Source of the DNA: Pseudoflavitalea rhizosphaerae
Lineage (GTDB): Bacteria > Bacteroidota > Bacteroidia > Chitinophagales > Chitinophagaceae
Assembly: GCF_003991355.1 (NCBI RefSeq)
Contig: NZ_RCSU01000009.1
Span: 62,001 to 126,000 of the forward strand
Direction of reading: 5' to 3'
Length of the DNA: 64,000 bases
Part shown: positions 52,899-61,875 of the stretch, piece by piece
How the letters are laid out: every line of letters starts with the position of its first letter
How positions within the stretch are numbered: the first letter of the stretch is position 1
Made by a program: the position numbers and the translations under genes
The notes under the pieces: generated by a model
What the model was told of the DNA's origin: nothing
Database searches by the model: none
The model's input: the letters and a program-made list of their open reading frames with translations, nothing else

Positions 52899-53429
52899 AT
52901 GAAAAAAAATAAGCAAAACGAGAGTAAAGAAAATACTCCTGACAAAAAGAAGAACAACGCCGCAGAAGAAGATAAGTCCAGGGAATCCGCCGAAGATCCG
53001 GACACCATCGATCTCCCGGATGTAAAAGACATCCCCGGCCAGGAACATATCCGTCCGCCAAAAATGAAAGAGTTCCGCGATACCACCATTTCCTCCTCCG
53101 ATGAAGAAGGTGATGATATTTTCAATGATGACGATGAACTGCTGGATGAGGACAGCAATATCAGTCCCGAAGAACTGGAGTTACTGGATACCGCCGGTGA
53201 TGATGATCCCGATGATGAACGCATTCGCAATGCCCGCCTCGATGAAGTGGACAATGACGGCGATGCCCTCAACGAAGAATCTGATCTTGGTGGTGATGAC
53301 CTGGACGTACCAGGCGCTGACGAAGATGATGCAGACGAAGCCATCGGCTCAGAAGATGAAGCCAACAATCCTTACAGTGTAGACAAAGAGAATGAAGAAG
53401 AAGACCCCAACGCCAATTCTAATATCTAA
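52899..53429 (+). CDS. Highly acidic, low-complexity protein
   Basis: 176 aa. By my count 64 residues are Asp or Glu. The first 40 residues are mixed Lys/Asn/Glu, then DE-rich segments (DDDELLDEDSN, DDDPDDERIRN, DEDDADEAIGSEDE). There is no signal peptide or membrane segment and few hydrophobic residues, so it is probably disordered. It may bind metals or basic proteins. The mgtC-like gene begins 5 bp after its stop, so the two are co-transcribed. Confidence 0.8.
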   Translation: MKKNKQNESKENTPDKKKNNAAEEDKSRESAEDPDTIDLPDVKDIPGQEHIRPPKMKEFRDTTISSSDEEGDDIFNDDDELLDEDSNISPEELELLDTAGDDDPDDERIRNARLDEVDNDGDALNEESDLGGDDLDVPGADEDDADEAIGSEDEANNPYSVDKENEEEDPNANSNI

Positions 53430-53434
53430 CCTGC

Positions 53435-54067
53435 ATGCTGTCTTTAGAAGAGATCCTGGAAAGATTGCTGGTAGCCATGGCCATCGGAATGCTATTAGGC
53501 ATCGAAAGGGAGCACCGCGATAAATCCGCCGGTCTCCGCACGCTCACCCTCATCTGCATGGGCTCCTGCATGTTCATGTTGGTATCTCTGTTCATCGATG
53601 CCGGCAATACTTACAGGACCGCCTCCAATATTGTAACTGGCATCGGTTTCATCGGTGCGGGAGTGATCTTCAAAAGCGAAAAAGGCGTCAACGGCATTAC
53701 AACAGCGGCCACCATCTGGGCTACTGCCGCCGTTGGAATGGCTGTTGGCAGCGGACTTTACCTGGCCGCACTGGGCTCATGCGCACTCATCCTTATCGTA
53801 CTGGCGCTTTTCATCAGGATCGAGCAATGGATAGAACGCATCAATAAGGAAAGAGTTTATACTATCACCCTGCCTTATGAGCCCGGCATAGTACAGAAAT
53901 ATGAAACGCTCATGAAAAGCTTTCACCTGAAATTCGAACTGGAAAAAAGGATAAAAGTGGACGATAATATGCAGTGCAGTTGGAGAGTCCAGGGTTCCAA
54001 ATCAAACCAGGAAAAACTGGTGGAGGCCCTGCTGGAAGATTCCGCCATCAGGAAGTTTGAAGTGTGA
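53435..54067 (+). CDS. MgtC/SapB family membrane protein
   Basis: 210 aa. Four to five helices with the conserved MgtC block GTGIGFIGAG-like (TGIGFIGAGVIFKSEKGVNGITTAATIWATAAVGMAVGSGLY) and the N-terminal RLLVAMAIGMLLGIEREHRDKSAGLRTLTL. The C-terminal ACT-like part is short. MgtC proteins are linked to growth in low magnesium and to ATP-synthase regulation in other bacteria. It is probably co-transcribed with the acidic protein gene. Confidence 0.93.
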   Translation: MLSLEEILERLLVAMAIGMLLGIEREHRDKSAGLRTLTLICMGSCMFMLVSLFIDAGNTYRTASNIVTGIGFIGAGVIFKSEKGVNGITTAATIWATAAVGMAVGSGLYLAALGSCALILIVLALFIRIEQWIERINKERVYTITLPYEPGIVQKYETLMKSFHLKFELEKRIKVDDNMQCSWRVQGSKSNQEKLVEALLEDSAIRKFEV

Positions 54068-54072
54068 CCAAT

Positions 54073-54102
54073 AAAAAAAACCGCCATCCCGGAGGATGGC
54101 GG
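54073..54102 (-). terminator. Terminator of the DUF4397 gene
   Basis: CCGCCATCC and GGATGGCGG form a perfect 9-bp stem, and the A8 run upstream gives a T8 run on the reverse strand. It could also weakly stop the mgtC transcript. Confidence 0.88.
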
Positions 54103-54145
54103 CACAATGATATCATTGATACGGTACTATTGGAACTACAAAAAC

Positions 54146-54853
54146 TTAGAAGTTTCTCAGAATACCAACGGCTTTTTCCTTTACGCCCGTACCTGTTGCT
54201 GAACCTTTGAGGAATATCGTATAGGAAGCGCCTTTCACAAGGTTGACATCTTCCTGCTTTGCCACTACATTTTCAGTTCCCGCTTCTTTCACAGTGATGG
54301 TGTAAGTTCCTGCATCGATCTGGTTGTTGAAACGGTTGTAAGTAATACCGCCTACGTTATCAGCAAGCGTACGGCCGGCATCAACCAGGTTGGTGCCAAT
54401 AGAGATATCCACCGGGCCGATATCATGCGCCAGGTGCCAGAAACGGTAGTTCACTCTTTCAGTGCTCAATCCTTCAGTATTATCAAAGATCCTGGTAGCA
54501 TGCCCCTCTCCAGTTTCATCGGAAAACAGCAGCAGTGTATAAGGCAGCAGTGTGTCGTATACTGCGGTAGGAATACTGGCTACCAGACTGTCGCCACCAC
54601 CTTTTTTATAGGTAACATCAAAAGTGGCTGGTCTGATACCGGTATAGGAACCGGAAATTGTATTGAAGCTGATGGAATTGCTGCTCGCCTTCTGAGTACC
54701 GAAGTAAAGGTCTACAGACGGGGCAGTGGTTGCCATATGCATAAGATAAAGGTAGGTCAGCTTTTCAGGCTGTGAGGTACTTGATTTCAAACAACTGCTT
54801 AAAAAGGTGGTACTCAGTATCAATACCAATCCCCATGTCATTAATCTTTGCAT
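54146..54853 (-). CDS. DUF4397 lipoprotein
   Basis: 235 aa from the ATG at 54853; the GTG at 54862 is also possible. The lipobox is STTFLSSC. The domain contains LYLMHMATTAPSVDLYFG and the strand-rich IDAGTYTITVKEAGTENVVAKQEDVNLVKGASYTIFLKG, typical of the DUF4397 family, which is exported and of unknown role. The region before the gene (about 110 bp) probably holds its promoter. Confidence 0.87.
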   Translation of the reverse strand: MQRLMTWGLVLILSTTFLSSCLKSSTSQPEKLTYLYLMHMATTAPSVDLYFGTQKASSNSISFNTISGSYTGIRPATFDVTYKKGGGDSLVASIPTAVYDTLLPYTLLLFSDETGEGHATRIFDNTEGLSTERVNYRFWHLAHDIGPVDISIGTNLVDAGRTLADNVGGITYNRFNNQIDAGTYTITVKEAGTENVVAKQEDVNLVKGASYTIFLKGSATGTGVKEKAVGILRNF

Positions 54854-54975
54854 ACTTTGCACATTTAAACATTAAGTTGAGTAAAAGAGGGTAACAATTT
54901 AGAATATTCTTTAAAACCGGAAAAATATTCCATTAAAGCATTTAGACAACTTTAGAAAGATTACCGTTGCATCCC

Positions 54976-55902
54976 TTATTTACTTCCAAAACTGGTCTTC
55001 ATCCGGGCAGCCAGTGCGGGACCGCTCCAGGTTCCGGGAACGATGATCCTCCGGATGGTGAACAGGGGGTCCTGCTGATCACGGGGAGCATATAACTGGA
55101 AAGCCGCCAACATGCCCCGCTTTTTCAGTTCCGGAATAGCCTGCGGGTTCCAGAGTCCGAACGGATAAGCAAAATACCGAATGCGTTTGCCGGTAATTTC
55201 CTCCAGTTGTTTTGACGGCTTTTCTATCTGGACCTTCCAGTCATCTCCCTGATATTTTTTCACATTGTGATGGTCCCAGGTATGGGAACCAATGGTATGA
55301 CCGGCATCGGACAGTGATTTCACCTGTTCTATGCTCATGTAGCGTGGCCTTCCCAGGGAAACCGTCATTACGAAAAACACGCCTTTGAACCCGTACCTGT
55401 CCATTACCGGTTTGGCAAAAGTGTACTGGTTCAGGTCTGTATCATCAAAGGTGAGCATTACCGGTTTGGAAGGCAGCGCCTTTCCGGTGTTCAGGTATTC
55501 ATAGAGCTGGTCTGGCAGGATAGTATGGTAACCACTGTCGGCCAGCATCTTCATCTGCGCGGCAAATGCAGCTTCAGGAACGATATAATCCCGGGCGGAC
55601 TTGGAGTCAGTGGGCTTCCAGTTGCGCACCTGGTGATAACAAAGAACAGGTACCTCCGGTCTGGCAAGGATAGTAGCTGCATCGGCCACTTTGATTGTTG
55701 AAGGATCGATATTGTTTCCGGGTGAATTTGCTGCGCCTGGGTTTTCAGCAACAATTGAATCTATTGCAGGAACAGGAATGCTGGCGGGTTCGCCGGCCCT
55801 GGCTTCGGTACTCAGGTTGCAGGCTTGCAATGCACTACCTGTTAACAATACAAAGGCTATGGTGCGAATCTTCGCAATGGGTTGTTGGAGCAGGGTTTTC
55901 AT
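54976..55902 (-). CDS. Polysaccharide deacetylase family lipoprotein
   Basis: 308 aa. The leader ends with TGSALQACN, a lipobox-like site. After a short Pro/Asn-rich linker comes a NodB-type domain: PVLCYHQVRNW, MLTFDDTDLNQYTFAKPVMDRYGFKGVFFVM (with the DD catalytic pair) and IGSHTWDHHNVKKYQ (metal-binding H...H). The end LIRRIIVPGTW-like segment completes the fold. It should remove acetyl groups from a surface or cell-wall polysaccharide. The substrate is unknown. Confidence 0.92.
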   Translation of the reverse strand: MKTLLQQPIAKIRTIAFVLLTGSALQACNLSTEARAGEPASIPVPAIDSIVAENPGAANSPGNNIDPSTIKVADAATILARPEVPVLCYHQVRNWKPTDSKSARDYIVPEAAFAAQMKMLADSGYHTILPDQLYEYLNTGKALPSKPVMLTFDDTDLNQYTFAKPVMDRYGFKGVFFVMTVSLGRPRYMSIEQVKSLSDAGHTIGSHTWDHHNVKKYQGDDWKVQIEKPSKQLEEITGKRIRYFAYPFGLWNPQAIPELKKRGMLAAFQLYAPRDQQDPLFTIRRIIVPGTWSGPALAARMKTSFGSK

Positions 55903-55974
55903 AGTTATTGATGGTAATAAGAATCAAACTTTTTTAGAAACGGTGCATGGTATAGTTTTGTTGCGATTCCGTTC

Positions 55975-56628
55975 ATGATTGTAAAAGATTATTATAAAGT
56001 CCTGGAGGTAACGCCTGTAGCCAGTTTGCAGGAGATCAGGAAATCATTTCGCAGGCTGGCCATCAAATACCATCCCGATAAAAACGATGGCGACCATCTG
56101 GCCGCCGCACGCTTCATTGAGATACAGGAGGCCTGGGAAGTATTGAGTGATCCGCAAAAAAGGGAAGAGTATAATTACAACAGGTGGTACACCAGAAGAA
56201 CAGGCGCCGGCTATACAGAACAATCGCTTACGCCGGAAGAGATACTTGCATCATCCGATAAAGTGAAGAACACTATCGCTTCCATGAATTTCTTCCAGGT
56301 GGATTTCCACTCACTCTCAAATCATATCCGCCAGTTGCTGAATGAAACCAATCTCAATATTCTCCGCCAGTTCAACCGTATCAATACCAATCACCAGATA
56401 ATAAAGAACCTGCTGCAGGCCGCAGCTCCATTGCCTCTGAAAGAACATCAGCCGGTACACATATCATTGATGCAACTGGCCGGTGATGACGAGGAAATGA
56501 AACAGCTTTTGCAGCAGGCCCTTCGTGCCAAAAAACAGCGCGATCAGTGGGACCGCTATAAATGGCTGGTGGTGATACTGATCATCGCCTTCATTTGCTG
56601 GCTGATGGTGGCAGTATCAGACACCTGA
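55975..56628 (+). CDS. J-domain protein with C-terminal membrane anchor
   Basis: 217 aa. A full J domain is present in residues 1-65, with the HPD motif ([36 protein letters not shown]). The middle is helical and Gln/Asn-rich, and the C-terminus ends in one membrane helix ([21 protein letters not shown]). It would act as a tail-anchored co-chaperone for DnaK at the inner membrane. The client is unknown. Its stop abuts the convergent M28 peptidase stop. Confidence 0.9.
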   Translation: MIVKDYYKVLEVTPVASLQEIRKSFRRLAIKYHPDKNDGDHLAAARFIEIQEAWEVLSDPQKREEYNYNRWYTRRTGAGYTEQSLTPEEILASSDKVKNTIASMNFFQVDFHSLSNHIRQLLNETNLNILRQFNRINTNHQIIKNLLQAAAPLPLKEHQPVHISLMQLAGDDEEMKQLLQQALRAKKQRDQWDRYKWLVVILIIAFICWLMVAVSDT

Positions 56629-58131
56629 TCACTTCATTGCCGGTAAAGGAATATCACGTTTCAGCATTTCATTCCTGTTGGCCATTTCCCAGGCGGTGTA
56701 GAATACCAGTTGTGCTCTTTTTGCCAGCATTTCATATCCGATCTTATCAGGGGTATCCGTTGGCCTGTGGTAGTCCGCATGCACTCCATTGAAATAGAAG
56801 ATCACCGGAACGCCTTTACGTGCGAAATTGTAATGGTCGCTGCGATAATAGATGCGCTCCTTATCATTGGGATCATTGAATTTGTAATCCAGGTCCAGCT
56901 TCGTGTATTTCCTGTTCATGGATTCGCTGATAGGGCGCAGGTCTGAACTGAGCTTGTCGTCACCTACCACATACACGTAATTGGCGCTGTCTTTTCTTTT
57001 CCGGGTAGGATCGATCCTGCCGATCATATCGATATTGAGATCTGCAGTTGTTTTTTCCAGCGGAAAGATGGGATGTTCGCTGTAATATTCGGAACCCCAG
57101 AGCCCTTTCTCTTCACCTGATACGCACATGAACACGATGGTCCTGCGCGGGCCCTTGCCTTCATTCTTTGCCTTCACAAAAGCTTCAGCCATTTCCAGGA
57201 TGGCCACTGTACCGGAACCATCATCATCTGCGCCATAGTTGATCTCCTCTCCATGTTTGCCGATATGATCATAATGGGCAGTGATGAAGAGGTATTCATC
57301 TTTCTTATCAGTTCCTTCCAGCACACCCAGCACGTTGGTGCTTTCCAGGCGCTCGATCGTTTTTTTGTTTTGCAGGACCACTTCAGTTTTGAAGGTTTTC
57401 GATTGTGCATTACCGTTCTTCACGGCTGCACTGTCGGATTTGTATTGCTCGGCTCCCATGATAGCCTTGCCTACTGTATCGGAAACGAAGAAAACGTTCG
57501 GTCCAGCGGTTGGCTTGAAAGCGTTGGTGTACATATTGCCACCAAAACTTCTGCCTCCTCTTGTAGAAGCAGACACAAAGAGCACAACAGCCGCACCATG
57601 CAGGCGGGCATTTTCCACGAAGTTGGAGCCGGGATCGGTAATACGGCGACGGAAATTTGTATTAGGCTTGCCGGGCATGATCAGTACAGCTTTGCCTGCC
57701 ACGTCCAGTCCCTTGTAACTGTCGTGCGTACTGTCTGTAAGGCCATCGCCCACAAATACCACTTCACTCAGGTAATAAGTGGCTTCATTGGCGCCGCCAT
57801 AACTCATGATGTCTGTAAAATCCTTTCCGTTCACTTCGATGGATGTTTTTCCATCCTTATCCCGGTAAACCGGAAATGCCTGCTGGTAACTGCTTCCATT
57901 ACCCGGGGCCAGTCCCAGTTTTTGGAAATGGTCCCGGATATAGGCAGCAGCTTTTCGTTGCCCTTCCGTAGCGGTTTCCCGCCCTTCCATTTCTTTGGAG
58001 GCTACAATGTAGAGATGCGTTTTGAGTTCAGCAGCAGTAATAGTGGCTGCATAGGGCTTAGGGTTGGCCGGCTTTTGAGCAATGGCAGCCAACGACATGC
58101 CCGTGAGAGCAAGTAGTAAGTATGATTTCAT
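56629..58131 (-). CDS. M28 family metallopeptidase
   Basis: 500 aa from the ATG at 58131; the ATG at 58182 would add 17 residues before the signal peptide (MKSYLLLALTGMSLAAIAQ). It contains a PA-type insert (LSEVVFVGDGLTDSTHDSYKGLDVAGKAVLIMPG), then the zinc site HYDHIGKHG, NYGADDDGSGTVAILEMAEAF and CVSGEEKGLWGSEYYSEHP. Such aminopeptidases cleave N-terminal residues of peptides outside the cell. All ligands are present. Confidence 0.94.
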   Translation of the reverse strand: MKSYLLLALTGMSLAAIAQKPANPKPYAATITAAELKTHLYIVASKEMEGRETATEGQRKAAAYIRDHFQKLGLAPGNGSSYQQAFPVYRDKDGKTSIEVNGKDFTDIMSYGGANEATYYLSEVVFVGDGLTDSTHDSYKGLDVAGKAVLIMPGKPNTNFRRRITDPGSNFVENARLHGAAVVLFVSASTRGGRSFGGNMYTNAFKPTAGPNVFFVSDTVGKAIMGAEQYKSDSAAVKNGNAQSKTFKTEVVLQNKKTIERLESTNVLGVLEGTDKKDEYLFITAHYDHIGKHGEEINYGADDDGSGTVAILEMAEAFVKAKNEGKGPRRTIVFMCVSGEEKGLWGSEYYSEHPIFPLEKTTADLNIDMIGRIDPTRKRKDSANYVYVVGDDKLSSDLRPISESMNRKYTKLDLDYKFNDPNDKERIYYRSDHYNFARKGVPVIFYFNGVHADYHRPTDTPDKIGYEMLAKRAQLVFYTAWEMANRNEMLKRDIPLPAMK

Positions 58132-58219
58132 TATTCCCAATTTCTGATCGTAAAATATAAACCTGGACCGGAATACTAACACCGGTTAGGCTGAATGGCG
58201 AATTGACTGCGTTGAGTGG

Positions 58220-60094
58220 TTACTCAAATTCACTCAGCTCCAGCCAGCGCAATTCTTTTTCATCCAGCAAATTCCCGATCTCGCCTATGCGAAGGCTCAA
58301 TGACTGCAGTTCATCGAATGGCGCGCTGCCGCTGTTGAGTTTTTCAGTTACAATTTCTTTTTCTTTGGTGAGCGCCGCTATCTCTTTTTCCAATTGTTCG
58401 AATTCTCTTTTTTCCTTGAAGGAGAGACGCTTCTTCTCTTCAGGCTTTGTAGCTTTTTCCTGTTTTTGTTCTGCTTTCGGAGCGGCTGATTCTTTCTGTT
58501 CTTCTTCTTTCTTGTTCAGGCGATATTGTGTGTAATTGCCGGGGAAGTCGCGCACCACGCCATCTCCATCAAATACGAAGAGATGGTCCACCAGCCTGTC
58601 CATGAAATAACGGTCGTGCGAAACGATGAGCAGGCAACCCTGGAAATCGCTGAGGAAATTCTCCAGCACTGCCAGCGTGGGCAGGTCCAGGTCATTGGTG
58701 GGCTCATCCAGTATGAGGAAGTTCGGATTGCGGAAAAGGATACTCAGCAGGTGTAGCCTTCTTTTTTCACCTCCGCTCAAACTTGAGATATAGGTGTATT
58801 GTTGTTCCGGCGGGAACAGAAAGAGTTGCAGGAACTGCGCAGCGCTGAGTGATCCGCCGCTTGCCAGCGGAAAACTTTCTGCGATATTCTTCACAAATTC
58901 GATCACGCGCATATCTTCCTTGATATACAGGCCACCCTGCGAATAGTTGCCGAAGATCACGGTTTCCCCTATATTGATCTTGCCGCTGTCTGCTTCTTCG
59001 AGGCCCTGGAGTATATTGATGAAAGTGGATTTACCAACGCCATTCTTTCCCACCACGCCTGCGCGTTCTCCTTTTTTGAAAGTATAATCGAATCCTTTGA
59101 GGATCACTTTATCGCCGTAGCTCTTGTACACTTTTTTCAGTTCGATCACTTTACCTCCGAGCCGGTTCATTTTCATCTGCAGCTGGAGCTGTTGTTCTTC
59201 TATACGTTGTTTGGCTTTCGCTTCCACTTCGTAAAAATTATCCTGCCTGCTTTTAGATTTGGTGGTGCGGGCCTTGGGTTGTTTGCGCATCCATTCCAGT
59301 TCTTTGCGATAGGTGTTGCGGGCCTTGTCGATACTGGCGGCTTCGCTTTCCTGGCGTGCAGCTTTCTTTTCGAGATAATTCTCGTAATCGCCTTTATATA
59401 CGAAGAGATCACTGCGGTCGAGTTCCCAGATCTCTTCACAAACGGCATCGAGGAAGTACCGGTCGTGCGTCACCAGCAGGAGCGTGATATGTTGCTGACT
59501 GAGATAATGTTCCAGCCATTCCACCATTTCCACATCGAGGTGGTTGGTAGGTTCATCCATGATCAGCAGCACATGCTTGTGTTCGAAGCCGATATCGATG
59601 AGTGTTTTGGCGAGCGCCACTCTTTTACGCTGACCGCCGCTGAGTGTGCCCACAGGCTGATTGAGGTGATGGATATTGAGTTTGCCGAGGATCTGTTTCA
59701 CTTTTGCATCGAAGTCCCAGGCGCCCATTTCATCCATTTTCACGATGGCGGCGCTCAGTTTCTCAGGATCTTCCTCTTCGCTGAGGGCTTCATATTCCTT
59801 GATGGCATTGATCACGGGGTGATTGTGATGGAAGATATTGTCCAGCACGCTCCATCCTTCATTGAATTCAGGTTCCTGTTCAAAGAGCGCAACGGTCACT
59901 TCCTTGTTGATCCACACAGTGCCTTCATCCGCAGTTTCAACGCCACTGAGGATTCGCAACAGGGTTGATTTCCCACTTCCATTGCGCGCCACCAGTGCGA
60001 TCTTGTCGCCCTCTTCGATATGAAAGGAAATATTCTCGAACAAAGGCTTGATACCGTAAGATTTGGTAAGCCCTTCTACTGAAACATAATGCAT
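58220..60094 (-). CDS. ABC-F family ATPase (Uup-type)
   Basis: 624 aa. Two ABC domains: ARNGSGKSTLLRIL with LSGGQRKRVALAK and LLIMDEPTNHLD, then GKNGVGKSTFINIL with LSGGEKRRLHLL and LILDEPTNDLD. The C-terminal 100 residues are a charged coiled coil (KKEEEQKESAAPKAEQKQEK ...). There is no membrane domain. The order and coiled coil match the Uup branch of ABC-F ribosome-associated factors. Its upstream region holds a large repeat element. Confidence 0.93.
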   Translation of the reverse strand: MHYVSVEGLTKSYGIKPLFENISFHIEEGDKIALVARNGSGKSTLLRILSGVETADEGTVWINKEVTVALFEQEPEFNEGWSVLDNIFHHNHPVINAIKEYEALSEEEDPEKLSAAIVKMDEMGAWDFDAKVKQILGKLNIHHLNQPVGTLSGGQRKRVALAKTLIDIGFEHKHVLLIMDEPTNHLDVEMVEWLEHYLSQQHITLLLVTHDRYFLDAVCEEIWELDRSDLFVYKGDYENYLEKKAARQESEAASIDKARNTYRKELEWMRKQPKARTTKSKSRQDNFYEVEAKAKQRIEEQQLQLQMKMNRLGGKVIELKKVYKSYGDKVILKGFDYTFKKGERAGVVGKNGVGKSTFINILQGLEEADSGKINIGETVIFGNYSQGGLYIKEDMRVIEFVKNIAESFPLASGGSLSAAQFLQLFLFPPEQQYTYISSLSGGEKRRLHLLSILFRNPNFLILDEPTNDLDLPTLAVLENFLSDFQGCLLIVSHDRYFMDRLVDHLFVFDGDGVVRDFPGNYTQYRLNKKEEEQKESAAPKAEQKQEKATKPEEKKRLSFKEKREFEQLEKEIAALTKEKEIVTEKLNSGSAPFDELQSLSLRIGEIGNLLDEKELRWLELSEFE

Positions 60095-60122
60095 GGCGCA
60101 AAGATATTCCTATTTTATCAGA

Positions 60123-60236
60123 GTGCCGCCAGTCGCTCGCCTCTGGCGAGTGACCTGTATTTCTTCGCCTCTGGCGAAGGATCGCCGGAGGCGATCAAAT
60201 AGAAGTCACTCGCCAGAGGCGAGCGACTGGCGGCAC
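60123..60236. repeat. REP-like palindromic element, copy 6 (32-bp perfect arms)
   Basis: Arms 60123-60154 and 60205-60236 are perfect 32-bp inverted repeats, starting GTGCCGCC. Inner hairpins TTCGCCTCTGGCGAA and ATCGCCGGAGGCGAT. It lies between the divergent abc-F and histidine kinase genes. Confidence 0.9.
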
Positions 60237-60354
60237 GCTGCTTTTTTTATTCAAACCGCACGCTGCTTTTCTATTCTACCTGCACTCTATTCCACCTGGG
60301 CCTTGCTCTATTTTTAACAGCAATGCCTTATTATTGTATTCCATTACACCCTTT

Positions 60355-61248
60355 ATGAGAAACCCGTACACATCCTCTATTAAACTAGCCGTCATTTTTC
60401 TTGTTTTTGGCATTACCTGGATCATCACTTCAGACCTCATCTCCCGGCAACTGACCCGCAACGACCTTGAGTTGTACAGCATGATACAACATTCAAAAGG
60501 CGTACTGTTCATGATCCTGGCCGCCACACTGATCTATTTCGGAAGCAGGAGAATATTTACAGACATTGAATTCTCAAGGGATAAATGGCTGCAGCAAAGG
60601 CTGGAAGAAGAAAAAGAAAAGCATAACCAGGAAATGGCAAAAGCCATTCTTCACGCACAGGAAGCGGAAAGGAAAAAACTGGGAGAAGAACTGCATGATA
60701 ATATCAACCAGCTTTTGGGCGTGGTGAAATTATATGTGCAGCATGCGCAGGTGAACAAGGGCATGCAGCAGGAACTGCTGGAAAAATGCTCAGAATACAT
60801 CAAGCAGGTGATCGAAGAGATCAGGCAATTATCACGCTCCCTCCTCCCTCCCGCTCTTCATGAGAACGGACTGCTCAGGAGCATCGATCAGCTGGTAGCG
60901 GCCATCACCGTGGTGAATACTCTCCAAATAGACCTGAAGAACGATGGCATAAAGGAAAACGATCTCCCTGAACAGGTGCAACTGATGCTGTACCGCATCA
61001 TACAGGAACAGCTCAACAATATCCTGAAACATGCAGAGGCTGACCAGGTGAAGATCCATCTGGAGCAGAAGAACAAAACCGTTCACCTCAGCATTACGGA
61101 TAATGGCAAAGGATTTGATCCTGATTCAGTGATCTCCGGCATGGGACTGATGAATATCAGAAGCAGGCTGGAGCAGGTGCGCGGCACGATGCTGTTGCAT
61201 GCCGCACCTGATAACGGATGCACGCTGGCCGTATCTTTCCATCTCTAA
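60355..61248 (+). CDS. NarL/LuxR-type sensor histidine kinase
   Basis: 297 aa from the ATG at 60355; the upstream TTG at 60334 is not needed. Two N-terminal membrane helices, a linker helix, then HisKA_3 with RKKLGEELHDNINQLLGVVKLYVQH (the phospho-acceptor His) and an HATPase domain with TDNGKGFDPDSVISGMGLMNIRSRLEQVRG. Such kinases phosphorylate NarL-type response regulators. No response regulator is adjacent. Confidence 0.94.
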   Translation: MRNPYTSSIKLAVIFLVFGITWIITSDLISRQLTRNDLELYSMIQHSKGVLFMILAATLIYFGSRRIFTDIEFSRDKWLQQRLEEEKEKHNQEMAKAILHAQEAERKKLGEELHDNINQLLGVVKLYVQHAQVNKGMQQELLEKCSEYIKQVIEEIRQLSRSLLPPALHENGLLRSIDQLVAAITVVNTLQIDLKNDGIKENDLPEQVQLMLYRIIQEQLNNILKHAEADQVKIHLEQKNKTVHLSITDNGKGFDPDSVISGMGLMNIRSRLEQVRGTMLLHAAPDNGCTLAVSFHL

Positions 61249-61257
61249 TCGATAACC

Positions 61258-61875
61258 ATGTATGGAGAGCTGATAGCATACTGGACTATATTCGGCCTGA
61301 CGCACAGCCTGCTGGCGGCAGAAAGGGTGAAAGCTGTTTTCAGTTCCTTCATGGGTGCCCATTTCCAATATTACAGATTATACTATTCCATTTTTTCCTT
61401 TTTACTGCTGTGTTGGATATTGTGGTTCCAGTATTCCCATCCCGATCAAACATTATTTCGATTGCCCGCTTACGTTAGTGTTGCAGCAGCCCTACTGCTC
61501 CTGCCCGCCATGATCATTATGAGCATCTGCATCCGCAAATATTTCTACCATCTCAGCGGCATCGATGCATTGTTCCCGGAAAAGGAATCATCCGCTAAAC
61601 TTGAAACAGGCGGACTGAACCGTTTTGTACGGCATCCGCTTTATTCCGGCACCCTGCTGCTGGTCTGGTGCCTTTTCCTCCTTTTCCCTACCGCCGGCAA
61701 CCTGATCAGTGCCGGAATGATCACGCTGTATACCATCATCGGAACCCTCTTCGAAGAAAAAAAGCTCCGCCGTAGTTTCGGCGAAGCTTATATTTTATAT
61801 CAGCAGCAAGTGCCGATGCTGATCCCTTTTTTGAAACGAAACAAAAACAATGCAGATCAGGGAAGGTTATTGTAA
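61258..61875 (+). CDS. Isoprenylcysteine-methyltransferase-like / NnrU-type protein
   Basis: 205 aa with five or six membrane helices. RHPLYSGTLLLVWCLF and the FEEKKLRRSFGEAYILYQQQVPMLIP segment fit the membrane methyltransferase (ICMT/PEMT-like) group. It may methylate a lipid or an isoprenylated substrate. It follows the histidine kinase by 9 bp, in the same direction. It overlaps the convergent gene at 61857-62567 by 19 bp. Confidence 0.85.
   Translation: MYGELIAYWTIFGLTHSLLAAERVKAVFSSFMGAHFQYYRLYYSIFSFLLLCWILWFQYSHPDQTLFRLPAYVSVAAALLLLPAMIIMSICIRKYFYHLSGIDALFPEKESSAKLETGGLNRFVRHPLYSGTLLLVWCLFLLFPTAGNLISAGMITLYTIIGTLFEEKKLRRSFGEAYILYQQQVPMLIPFLKRNKNNADQGRLL

Noticed and set aside
7087-60236. 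The repeated GTCGCC/TTCGCC blocks as a CRISPR array
   Set aside because: They are palindromic hairpins at separate intergenic sites, without regular spacers between direct repeats, and no cas gene is in the window.
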